Shown here: positions 26,041 through 33,430 of the stretch, one piece after another | Layout of the letters: each line of letters opens with the position of its first letter | Numbering within the stretch: position 1 is the stretch's first letter | Assembly: GCA_013361095.1 (NCBI GenBank) | Contig: JAATWA010000001.1 | Location: 992,001 to 1,056,000, forward strand | DNA length: 64,000 nt | Source of the DNA: Pseudanabaena biceps | GTDB taxonomy: Bacteria; Cyanobacteriota; Cyanobacteriia; Pseudanabaenales; Pseudanabaenaceae | Direction of reading: 5' to 3' | Notes under the pieces: model-generated | What the model saw: only the letters and a program-made list of their open reading frames with translations | Database searches by the model: none | Told to the model about the DNA's origin: nothing | Program-made: the position numbers and the translations under genes

Positions 26041-26250
26041 TTAGCTCTCATATGCCATTTCGCGAATCAATGGTAGGCGATCGTTAATGTAATCGCTAAG
26101 GTCATTTTGTTGATGAGGATCGAGAGAAGATCGCTCTTTTACTTGATCAACGAGCCAGCTCATCAGTCCATCATCATCAAGATTTAGCAGTAGATTGGGC
26201 TGTGCTTTGCTTACAGAGTCCCAGAAGAGGCGAATTATAGCAGGTGTCAT
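26041..26250 (-). CDS. Small conserved-looking hypothetical protein
   Basis: 69 residues, MTPAIIRLFWDSVSKAQ...REMAYES, with AAGGAAAAGG upstream of the ATG. Predicted soluble, mostly helical, acidic. It contains LMSWLVDQVKE and LSDYINDRLPLIREMA, patterns reminiscent of small cyanobacterial proteins of unknown function. No domain recognised. Monocistronic, divergent from nothing close by. Confidence 0.65.
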   Translation of the reverse strand: MTPAIIRLFWDSVSKAQPNLLLNLDDDGLMSWLVDQVKERSSLDPHQQNDLSDYINDRLPLIREMAYES

Positions 26251-26417
26251 AACTATTAACCTTTTCCTTAATGTTGTCCTAACAATTTATAGGTTAGTAC
26301 ATTTGCACCTTAATAATATTAAAAATCACACAAAATGAAATAATAGACACCTCTCACAAGAGAGATTGATTAGATATTGATAGAAATATTCACAAAACTA
26401 TAGATGTCGCAGTCTTG

Positions 26418-26525
26418 ATATAGCCCTGTATTAGGACATAAAACCCAAATAGTGTGAGGCGGCGCAAAGCGCCGCCTCACACTATTTGGGTTTTATGTCC
26501 TAACAAGAATGGCGACAGCTATATA
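26418..26525. repeat. Family A element, extended MITE-like copy 1 of a tandem pair
   Basis: A 73-bp perfect palindrome (26431-26503, arms TTAGGACATAAAACCCAAAT) inside flanks TATAGCCCTG and GGCGACAGCTATA. The outer flanks resemble terminal inverted repeats (TATAGCTGTCGCC), so the transposing unit may be about 105-115 bp. The gap 26251-26680 holds this and the next element only. Confidence 0.75.
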
Positions 26526-26640
26526 TATAGCTATAGTTATCAATGTTAGGACAAAGCCAAAACCCAAGAGAGGGTTGCGGCGCTTCGCGCCGCAACCCTC
26601 TCTTGGGTTTTATATCCTGACTGGGCTGGCGACAGCTATA
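26526..26640. repeat. Family A element, extended MITE-like copy 2 of a tandem pair
   Basis: Palindrome 26559-26611 (AAAACCCAAGAGAGGGTTGC arms, GCGCTTCGCGC core). Flanks are TATAGCTATAGTTATCAATGT on the left (first 20 bases quoted in part) and GGCGACAGCTATA on the right, repeating the flanks of copy 1. The two copies are back to back. Confidence 0.75.
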
Positions 26641-26680
26641 AGTAGCTGATACTCTGTGCTTATTTTTGAAGAGGTTTTTT

Positions 26681-27388
26681 ATGGCTAGACAGGTAGAGAC
26701 TTGGAATAATCGCGCCGAAATTGCGGCTAGAGCATTGTTGCTATGTCAAATTGCCTATGATCAGGCGATCGCCAAGGGCGACAAATTTACAATCGTTGCC
26801 GCAGGGGGCAGTACGCCGCGCGTATTGTATGAACTCCTAGCTAAGAAAGAATGGGATTGGTCAAAGGTGCATGTGTTTTGGGGCGATGAGCGCTATGTCC
26901 CAGTTACCGACCCTCTAAGTAATGAAGGTATGACTCGTGCGTCGTGGCTTGATCTAGTAGCTATACCTGCATCAAATATTCATGCAATTCCCACTGGCGA
27001 AGATGATCCTGCGATCGCGGCGACCCAATACGAGCAACATATTCAAGAGTTTTTTGGTGTTACCGCAGGTGAAGTCCCGCAGTTTGACATGATTTTGTTA
27101 GGGATGGGAGACGATGGACACACAGCATCGTTATTTCCCCATACCGATGCTTTAAAAGTGCGCGATCGCCTTGTGACCGTTGGCAGCAAAGATGGGCAAC
27201 CTCGGATTACGATGACTTTGCCTTTGATTAATCAGGCAAAGGAAATTTTATTTATGATCGAAGGAGTTGCGAAGGCTAAAGCTCTCAAAGCCGTGTTAGC
27301 TCCTCAAGGCGATTCCAATCAATATCCATCGAGATTAATTACTGGAAATACAATCTGGCTATGCGATCGCCTTGCGATCGGTAAGTAA
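26681..27388 (+). CDS. pgl: 6-phosphogluconolactonase
   Basis: Oxidative pentose phosphate pathway: hydrolyses 6-phosphogluconolactone. 235 residues from the ATG at 26681. Motifs: VAAGGSTPRVLYELL (phosphate binding), FWGDERYVP and LLGMGDDGHTASLFP with the active-site His/Asp. A TTG 15 bases upstream is in frame, but AAGAGG lies 6 bases before the ATG and would be inside the longer version, so ATG is chosen. Followed by a family A palindrome. Confidence 0.94.
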   Translation: MARQVETWNNRAEIAARALLLCQIAYDQAIAKGDKFTIVAAGGSTPRVLYELLAKKEWDWSKVHVFWGDERYVPVTDPLSNEGMTRASWLDLVAIPASNIHAIPTGEDDPAIAATQYEQHIQEFFGVTAGEVPQFDMILLGMGDDGHTASLFPHTDALKVRDRLVTVGSKDGQPRITMTLPLINQAKEILFMIEGVAKAKALKAVLAPQGDSNQYPSRLITGNTIWLCDRLAIGK

Positions 27389-27406
27389 TACAGCGCTTTG
27401 CGCTTT

Positions 27407-27465
27407 CATAAAACCAAAGAGAGAGTGGCGGCGCAAAGCGCCGCCACTCTCTCTTTGGTTTTATG
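27407..27465 (+). terminator. Family A palindrome after pgl
   Basis: CATAAAACCAAAGAGAGAGT... perfect palindrome with core GGCGGCGCAAAGCGCCGCC, 18 bases past the pgl stop; preceded by ACAGCGCTTTGCGCTTT. Confidence 0.75.
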
Positions 27466-27513
27466 TGGCTAGACCTATAAAACTACTTAAGTTGAATCTT
27501 CAAAATATTGACA

Positions 27514-27756
27514 ATGGCTAAACTAAATCCCCAACAATATGATCGCCTCAGGCGCGAAGCTAAATCGCCCTATCGTGGTTTACGAATATTTATTTATTTT
27601 GCTTTTGCAGGCTCAGGATTTATCGGTGCGGTGGTATTTTTCGCACGTCTGATTGCGGGAAATGGCGAGCTAGAAGCTAATTTGGGTAGCTTCGCTCTAC
27701 AAATTGGTGTGCTAGCCCTCACAATCTGGCTCTATCGCCTTGATCGTAAGAATTAA
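27514..27756 (+). CDS. DUF3493 family two-helix membrane protein (LPA1/Rep27-like)
   Basis: 80 residues from the ATG at 27514. An N-terminal basic part (YDRLRREAKSPYRGLRIFIY) leads into helix one (about 25-45, FAFAGSGFIGAVVFF) and helix two (about 58-75). This matches DUF3493, the membrane part shared with plant LPA1/Rep27, which act in photosystem II assembly; the cyanobacterial role is unproven. A TTG two codons earlier is possible. Monocistronic. Confidence 0.85.
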   Translation: MAKLNPQQYDRLRREAKSPYRGLRIFIYFAFAGSGFIGAVVFFARLIAGNGELEANLGSFALQIGVLALTIWLYRLDRKN

Positions 27757-27801
27757 ATATAATCTCTAAAACCTATAGCGCACGCCCAGCGTGCGCTATA
27801 C

Positions 27802-27825
27802 AGCAATTCTCATTATAAAAATTTG
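27802..27825. repeat. Solitary family B end
   Basis: CAGCAATTCTCATTATAAAAATT without a matching right end: a decayed or truncated family B copy. The gap 27757-28127 has this, the palindrome at 27860-27906 and no gene. Confidence 0.6.
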
Positions 27826-27859
27826 CCCAACCCTCGCAACGCAGGGACATATTAGTACA

Positions 27860-27906
27860 TACAACCCCAGAATTAGCTTGCGGCGCGAGCTAATTCTGGG
27901 GTTGTA
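27860..27906. repeat. Perfect palindrome, short core
   Basis: TACAACCCCAGAATTAGCT / AGCTAATTCTGGGGTTGTA around TGCGGCGCG; a family A variant whose core has shrunk. Confidence 0.75.
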
Positions 27907-28127
27907 TGACTGTAGCTATGGTACTTAGCCCCTTAGCTTTCAAAAAGCCTAAATTGCTTTCATGATGAGATGCACATACCACAGGTCTTTGGATTTTAAT
28001 TATGCCCCGCACCTCATATAATGAATAGATAGATAAATAGATGATTTTGATAGGGCGAATCGCCATATTTTTTTGTAAACAATAGCAATTTAACTTCACA
28101 TTAAGTTTTTTGGGGGGGGCGCTTAGG

Positions 28128-29144
28128 ATGCAGAGTTGCAAAAATGCTATAGAGGAATTGGTAATTTCCGAAATTGATCTGCAAATTTCTCACTTACCCC
28201 AATATCGCCGCGAACAAATTAATTTGAGCGAAGTTGCAGCCTATGCACTAAATCGCTTACCACCAATGTATGCCACTTCTAAGTCAGGATGGCTACGGCA
28301 ACGCAAAAAAGCAATTACCGAGATGCGTCCTCAGATTGAATCAGCAGTACGTCGCGCCCTAGTAAGCGTGAAGCCAGACGCACTGAGAGACAATAGCCCA
28401 CTGCCATCTCAAGAAGTTGCCAGCCATGCCCGATCGCTAGCGGCGCTTCAACAGATTTTTGGAGCCGAAAATGCGTCTTGGCGGGATATTCCTAATGCTC
28501 TGGAAAATGCCCTGATGACAATTAAGCTCAAAAGTGCAGTCAGCAATACTTACCTCGTGACAGGTAAGCATGACGACACCGCGATCGGGCAAGTCTCATG
28601 GCTAGGGAGACATCTCAAAACCTCGATTGATGATGAGTCAGATGACCGCAAGGCCAAGGACTTCCATACTTACATGATTGATGTTAATTATCAATTTAGT
28701 AATGTTCTAGAAAAATTAGTCCTCTCCCTCGCTTATCATCAAATCCAAAAGCTGCATCCTGCGATCGCGGAGACTGTTGATCTAGGAGAAACTACAGCCT
28801 ATGTTCTCAATCGACTGCCTCCTATGTATGCTACTTCTGAGAAAGGGTACAAAGCTCTGAGGCTAAGAGCGCGTGAGGTTTATGGTCAGGAAGTCGTAAC
28901 GGCGCTAAAAGAAGCGATCGCTGTATGTGTGGAGTCGCCTAATCTCGAAAGAATGCCCTTGCCCTTGGCTCGTTTTGAAGCGGAGTTAGAGGAAGCGCTA
29001 GAGCAGGTGAATTGGATTTTGCAACGGGATGATATTACTTGGCGCAATGCTCCATTTATTGTCGAAGATTGTTTGATTAAGGCAGTCAATCATGAAATTG
29101 ATTGGCGTAAGCGCAGCGATTATAACTATCCCCATGTGACATAA
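28128..29144 (+). CDS. Double ComFB-domain protein
   Basis: 338 residues from the ATG at 28128, after a run of eight G residues that may serve as ribosome-binding site. Two copies of the ComFB (late competence) domain are visible: residues about 3-75 with ISEIDLQISHLPQYRREQIN, VAAYALNRLPPMYATS and RQRKKA; and about 195-275 with LVLSLAYHQIQKL, TTAYVLNRLPPMYATSEKG and LRLRAREVYGQEV. Each is followed by a helical segment ending in a WR(D/N)xP(N/F) motif, so the whole half is duplicated. Single ComFB proteins bind cyclic dinucleotides and affect competence or pili in cyanobacteria (recalled). The double form is unusual. Monocistronic. Confidence 0.85.
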   Translation: MQSCKNAIEELVISEIDLQISHLPQYRREQINLSEVAAYALNRLPPMYATSKSGWLRQRKKAITEMRPQIESAVRRALVSVKPDALRDNSPLPSQEVASHARSLAALQQIFGAENASWRDIPNALENALMTIKLKSAVSNTYLVTGKHDDTAIGQVSWLGRHLKTSIDDESDDRKAKDFHTYMIDVNYQFSNVLEKLVLSLAYHQIQKLHPAIAETVDLGETTAYVLNRLPPMYATSEKGYKALRLRAREVYGQEVVTALKEAIAVCVESPNLERMPLPLARFEAELEEALEQVNWILQRDDITWRNAPFIVEDCLIKAVNHEIDWRKRSDYNYPHVT

Positions 29145-29226
29145 AAAACAGAGGTGGCGCGATGCGCCGCTTCTCTTTTTTATGTCACATGGAATAGCGG
29201 CGTAACGCGCCGCTTCTCTTTCTTAT

Positions 29227-29265
29227 AAACAGGAATAGCGGTGCGTTGCGCCACTATTCCTGTTT
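29227..29265. repeat. Palindrome between convergent genes
   Basis: AAACAGGAATAGCGGTGCG / CGCCACTATTCCTGTTT, preceded by two decayed versions (29150-29186 and 29187-29226) with arms GGTGGCGCGATGCGCCGC and GGAATAGCGGCG. Three neighbouring copies fill the space between two convergent genes. Confidence 0.7.
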
Positions 29266-29277
29266 GGTTTTGCAGAG

Positions 29278-30360
29278 CTACAAGCTTCCCGATCGCATTT
29301 TTGTCCATAGATCTTGGTATTGCGTGAGCAATGCTGGTGATAACGGCTCAATTAAATCACTCTTAGCAAAAACTTCGGGCGCGAAAAATTTAATAGAATT
29401 AGCTTTGACGCTATCAGGAACTTGGGTTAAATCGCTAGAAGTACTGACCGCATCAGTTAAAGCCGTAATCTGAGCCGCGATCGCAGGGGTTAAACAAAAA
29501 TTCATCCAATCACCAACCGCGATCGCCACTTCACCCTTAGGAATGACCCAAACATCGCTCCATAGGGCTGTGCCATCTTGAGGAATTACAACTTCAAGGT
29601 CAGGGTTTTGGCGCTTAACTTTATACATATCACTCGACCAGCCCACCGCGGCAAGTGTATCAGTGGACAATAGTGACTGCAAATAATGCTCAGAAGAATA
29701 GGTTAATACTTGAGAATGTAAACTTTTTAGTTCTTGGCGTAGTGAGTCACTAAGCTCTGATGGCTGATAGGACTGTCCCATTTTTTTGGAGGCAAGTCCG
29801 ATTACTTCACGAGCGTCATCAGGGAGGGTGAGCTTATTTTTTAGTTCAGGTCGCCATAGATCTGACCATTGCTGAATCCTAAAATCTAATTTGTCACGGC
29901 GATAAGCGATCGCCGTTGCTCCCCAACGATAGGGAATTCCCCAAACTTGATTATTACGGGTGACACTTTGTTGCCATCGAGGTGCTAGCTGCGACCAGTA
30001 GGGCATTTTGGCGAGGAGTTCTGGGGTTAACGGTTGGATTAATGATCGCGCGATCGCTTGATCTAGCCACGCATCGCCAATGCTCACTAACTGCGGTAAG
30101 TTTGCGGGAGGTTTGGATGCGGTTGACTCTGATTTACTAAAATCTTGTAGTTCTTGCCAAATTTTTGATGGTAAGTTTTCAGCTTTAAATTCTATTTTTT
30201 GCGGATAATTTGCCTCAAATTGACTGATTACTTTGCTAGGAATTGCCCCTAGTAATCCTAATATTTTGAGGCGATCGCGCTGTTCGAGAGGATTTGACCA
30301 TTGACATCCCCCACTAATCGCCGCGATCGCTGCTCCAGCTAAAAACTTCCGTCTATCCAT
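29278..30360 (-). CDS. Extracellular solute-binding protein, Tat/lipobox signal (polyamine-type ABC component)
   Basis: 360-residue periplasmic binding protein. The N-terminus DRRKFLAGAAIAAISGGC has both a twin-arginine-like RRKFL motif and a lipobox (ISGGC, Cys19). So it is probably exported folded and lipid-anchored. The rest follows the type 2 binding-protein fold of the spermidine/putrescine class (GIPYRWGATAIAYRRDKLD; AAVGWSSDMYKV; VWVIPKGEVAIAVGDWMNF). No permease or ATPase gene is nearby, so its transporter is encoded elsewhere or it is an orphan. Substrate not determined. Confidence 0.87.
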   Translation of the reverse strand: MDRRKFLAGAAIAAISGGCQWSNPLEQRDRLKILGLLGAIPSKVISQFEANYPQKIEFKAENLPSKIWQELQDFSKSESTASKPPANLPQLVSIGDAWLDQAIARSLIQPLTPELLAKMPYWSQLAPRWQQSVTRNNQVWGIPYRWGATAIAYRRDKLDFRIQQWSDLWRPELKNKLTLPDDAREVIGLASKKMGQSYQPSELSDSLRQELKSLHSQVLTYSSEHYLQSLLSTDTLAAVGWSSDMYKVKRQNPDLEVVIPQDGTALWSDVWVIPKGEVAIAVGDWMNFCLTPAIAAQITALTDAVSTSSDLTQVPDSVKANSIKFFAPEVFAKSDLIEPLSPALLTQYQDLWTKMRSGSL

Positions 30361-30400
30361 TTATTTTCATAAACATACTTACCTCATTAAAACAGAAAAA

Positions 30401-30515
30401 GCAATTCTGATTATAAAAATTGGTTTTTTGAAAGCCAGCCTACGGCTAGCTTTCAAAAAACCAATTTGGGGATTTTTAGCGCCAAAGGCGCTAAAAATCC
30501 CCAAATTGGTTTCCT
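30401..30515. repeat. Family B MITE-like element, copy 4
   Basis: GCAATTCTGATTATAAAAATTGG at the left, the GAAAGCCAGCCTACGGCTAGC palindrome, then a divergent second palindrome GGGATTTTTAGCGCC / GGCGCTAAAAATCCC. The right end runs into the stop codon of the EamA transporter gene. Confidence 0.8.
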
Positions 30516-31398
30516 ACTCAGTAGCAACGCGCCGCCGCCCCAAAGCTACGCATACAATTACACCAACCGCAAAGCCAAAGTTAGAGAACGTCACCGACTC
30601 ACCTAATAACAAAGCCGATGCCAAAATTGTTAGAAATGGCTGAAACAGTTGCAACTGTCCCACACGGGCAATTCCTCCCAAAAACAAGCCGCGATACCAA
30701 GCCACAAAACCCAAAAACATACTAAAAAAACTGACATACCAAAAACCTAAGCCAGCACTACTACTAAATGAAGGAATTACCTGAGGTAAATGCTGTAAAA
30801 CAATCGGTAACAGAGCAGGAGAAGAAAATACTAACGCCCAGCAAACTACTTGCCAAGATCCAAAGGTGCGCGCCAAAATCGTCCCCTCAGCATAGCCAAA
30901 ACTAGCAGTTGCAACTGCCCCCAGCAAAGCCAGATCTGACAACTGCAATGTGCCTTTGCTTGATAACAGTGCAAAACTCACCACCAGAATAGTACCCGCG
31001 ATCGCAAACACCCAAAAGTTTGGAGATGGTCTTTCTCCTGCTCGCCAAACCCCAAAAAAAGCAGTTGCTAGAGGCAGTAGCCCCACAATTACAGATCCGT
31101 GGGAAGCTGAAGCATCACGCATAGCCAAGGTTGACAACAGTGGAAATCCCACAATGCCACCAATGATCATGATTAAAAAGCTAGGCAAAAATCGCCAATT
31201 AGGAACTGGCTGACGAGTCGCAATTAGTAGAAATAGAGATAAGATCGCCGCTACCACTGACCGACCTAGCGCTACAAATATGGGATCAAACTCCATCAGC
31301 GCCATACGTGTCGCAGGTAAAGTAATGCTAAAAATCATCATTCCACAAACGCCATAAATCAGCCCCCTTAGTTCCTGATTTGCTTTTAGACTATTCAT
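30514..31398 (-). CDS. EamA/DMT superfamily transporter
   Basis: Inner-membrane drug/metabolite transporter, 294 residues from the ATG at 31398, with about ten hydrophobic helices arranged as two EamA repeats (about residues 11-145 and 158-290). Typical pieces: RSVVAAILSLFLL, GLLPLATAFFGVWRAGERP and QLFQPFLTILASALLLGE. A GTG at 31425 would add nine residues (MKPNFFSET); neither start has a strong ribosome site. Substrate unknown. The stop overlaps a family B repeat. Confidence 0.9.
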   Translation of the reverse strand: MNSLKANQELRGLIYGVCGMMIFSITLPATRMALMEFDPIFVALGRSVVAAILSLFLLIATRQPVPNWRFLPSFLIMIIGGIVGFPLLSTLAMRDASASHGSVIVGLLPLATAFFGVWRAGERPSPNFWVFAIAGTILVVSFALLSSKGTLQLSDLALLGAVATASFGYAEGTILARTFGSWQVVCWALVFSSPALLPIVLQHLPQVIPSFSSSAGLGFWYVSFFSMFLGFVAWYRGLFLGGIARVGQLQLFQPFLTILASALLLGESVTFSNFGFAVGVIVCVALGRRRVATE

Positions 31399-31475
31399 TG
31401 TCTCGCTAAAAAAATTGGGTTTCACTTAGCCCAACAACTCTCATTATGAAACTAATTTTGAGGTTTATAGATAGC

Positions 31476-31572
31476 TACTCCCTTCCCAGTCTAAAAATAG
31501 ACATTAAAACCCAAGGATTATCGTTGCGGCGCGAAGCGCCGCAACGTCTAATTTTTCACTGGGAAGGGAGTA
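31476..31572. repeat. Composite family A palindrome
   Basis: Outer arms TACTCCCTTCCCAGT / ACTGGGAAGGGAGTA enclose an imperfect middle and a perfect core CGTTGCGGCGCGAAGCGCCGCAACG. The left inner part has TTAAAACCCAAGGATTA with no mirrored partner, as though arms from two versions were joined. Confidence 0.75.
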
Positions 31573-31583
31573 TAGCCATTTAT

Positions 31584-31650
31584 GCTGTATAAAACCCAAG
31601 AGAGAGTTGCGGCGCTTCGCGCCGCAACTCTCTCTTGGGTTTTATACAGC
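31584..31650 (-). terminator. Family A palindrome downstream of the kinase/pentapeptide operon
   Basis: 67-bp perfect palindrome GCTGTATAAAACCCAAGAGA... with core GCGCTTCGCGC, 31 bases past the last gene of the minus-strand operon. Confidence 0.75.
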
Positions 31651-31681
31651 ATTAGTTTTTTTTGCAAGCCTTTCAAAAAAA

Positions 31682-32404
31682 CTAATAGAAGGGCTTTAAG
31701 GCTTGCAAGATCACCGACGAAGCGCGCTTGGCATCTTCGGGTTGATCGAGGGTAAGACTCACTTGTTTTAATTGCTGCTCCAAACTATCAAACGTCTCGT
31801 AGGTTTGAAATATAAGCTGCATCAAGTCATCTAGGTCATAGGTATATAGCGGCGACCAGTCGCGTTCTTGGGGGCTAAATCGATGATTGAGACTCGAAAA
31901 CAGGAGAATTTTGGCATGGAGTGGACTAATATTTCGAGAGATATCAGCCCTTAGGTCATACAAATTGGTGAGATATTTTAAATTATGACGATGGGGAATC
32001 GTGTCAGACTCATTCTTCTCATAGTGAGTGTTTTGGTTGCTAAGATTACTCGCCTTCGCGATCGCTGCCTGTGGATTTAAGAAGCTTTCAGGCAAATTAC
32101 CTTCATCGCGCAAAGTATAGAGAAAGCCAATACTATCGATGATATTGTCGGCGGCAAGTAGATAGTCTGATTGTTTGCTAAGTTGCTTCACATGAATATT
32201 TAGCATCTGTTTAAGAGTACGCAGATCGGGAAACATCACCATTAGCTCACGCACAAGTTGGCGCATATGCAACGCCTTAACCTCGTTGACATCATTCGAC
32301 CAAGTATCATGACAGGTAAACAGCATGAGGCGCTTGATCCTCAAAGCATTGGGGTCTTGCTCCAAACTGTCGATAACTTCTTCTAGAAGATTGAAATCTT
32401 CCAT
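31682..32404 (-). CDS. Hypothetical helical protein, last gene of kinase/pentapeptide operon
   Basis: 240 residues, soluble, leucine-rich and mainly helical, no recognised domain. It starts MEDFNLLEEVIDSLEQDPN and contains RIKRLMLFTCHDTWSND and ISPLHAKILLFSSLNH. Third gene of a minus-strand unit: sensor kinase, pentapeptide-repeat protein, then this, with a 31-base gap. Probably cyanobacterium-specific. No function can be stated. Confidence 0.8.
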   Translation of the reverse strand: MEDFNLLEEVIDSLEQDPNALRIKRLMLFTCHDTWSNDVNEVKALHMRQLVRELMVMFPDLRTLKQMLNIHVKQLSKQSDYLLAADNIIDSIGFLYTLRDEGNLPESFLNPQAAIAKASNLSNQNTHYEKNESDTIPHRHNLKYLTNLYDLRADISRNISPLHAKILLFSSLNHRFSPQERDWSPLYTYDLDDLMQLIFQTYETFDSLEQQLKQVSLTLDQPEDAKRASSVILQALKPFY

Positions 32405-32435
32405 ACTCTTTTGGGTGTATTGCTAACTTAGGGAT

Positions 32436-33428
32436 CTAGGAATGTACTTTGCCATCGGGCATGGTTGCACCATTGAAGATCGTACCAATAGTTGTCGCAC
32501 CACTCATTTCTGCCCTAGTCAAAACCGCCTCACTGAGATCGGCTCTATCCAGATTAGCGCGGACTAGGTAAGCATCGACAAGGGTTGCTTGACTGAGGTT
32601 AGCTCCATCTAGTAGCGATCGCGATAGATCGCAGCCCGTGAGCGTCGCCTGAATGAGTCCCACATTGGTCATCGTCGCCATACTGGCATTGGCTTTAGTT
32701 AAGTTTGCGCCAAACAAATTAGCAAGCAATAAATTGGCATTTTTGAGATCAGCTCTATTTAAATTAGCACCTTTAAAATTAGCTTCCGTAAGATTGACAC
32801 TGCTGAGATTAGCTTCTGTGAAAATGGCATTGACAGCGATCGCGCCACTGAGATTAGCTCCTTGCAAATTTGCCCTTGAGAGAGTTGCCTCACTGAGGTT
32901 AGCCCATGACAGATCGGCTCCTGACAAGTCAGCACCACTGAGATTTGCACCACGGAGATCGGCCTTGCGTAAATTTGCCCCACTCAGTGTCGTCGGCGGA
33001 TAGCCTCGCTCTTCGCGCATCAGGGCCGCACTCAAAATTGCACAGCGCAAATTAGCGCCGCGTAAATTGACACTCCGCAGATCCGCCTCACTGAGATTGG
33101 CATCCATTAGGTTTGCTAAGGATAGATTTGCCCCAAACAAATTGACACGTTGGAGCATTGCGCCATGCAGATCGGCTTCGCTCAAATTGGCATTCATCAT
33201 GATTGATTGGTTGAGGGTAGCTCCGCCAAGTTTTGCACCTGATAGATTGGCGTGATTGAAGGTCACTTTATTTAGATAAGCCAAGACTAGGTTTGCGCGT
33301 CTAAGATCAGCTTTGGTGAGGTTAATACCGATCAGATCACTGTTAAATAGATTGGCATTAACTAAATTTGAGTTAGCAAAGTCGCGCCGACCAGAAGCAT
33401 ATTCTTTCAGAAGTTTCTCTGCGCTCAT
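32436..33428 (-). CDS. Pentapeptide-repeat protein
   Basis: 330 residues, almost all A(D/N)LXX repeats (ANLSGAKLGGATLNQ, ADLSGADLSWANLSEATL and so on) from about residue 15 to the end, which fold as a right-handed quadrilateral beta-helix. No signal peptide, so probably cytoplasmic; a C-terminal pentapeptide family function is unknown. The ATG at 33428 starts two bases after the kinase stop (TAG-CT-ATG), so translation is coupled. A longer frame reaching 33479 lies inside the kinase gene and is not preferred. One stretch (REERGYPPT) interrupts the repeats near the middle. Confidence 0.9.
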   Translation of the reverse strand: MSAEKLLKEYASGRRDFANSNLVNANLFNSDLIGINLTKADLRRANLVLAYLNKVTFNHANLSGAKLGGATLNQSIMMNANLSEADLHGAMLQRVNLFGANLSLANLMDANLSEADLRSVNLRGANLRCAILSAALMREERGYPPTTLSGANLRKADLRGANLSGADLSGADLSWANLSEATLSRANLQGANLSGAIAVNAIFTEANLSSVNLTEANFKGANLNRADLKNANLLLANLFGANLTKANASMATMTNVGLIQATLTGCDLSRSLLDGANLSQATLVDAYLVRANLDRADLSEAVLTRAEMSGATTIGTIFNGATMPDGKVHS

Positions 33429-33430
33429 AG

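Noticed and set aside
32653-33255. Plus-strand frames antisense to the pentapeptide-repeat gene
   Set aside because: Leu/Ala/Ser-rich shadows created by the 15-base repeat period of the real gene.
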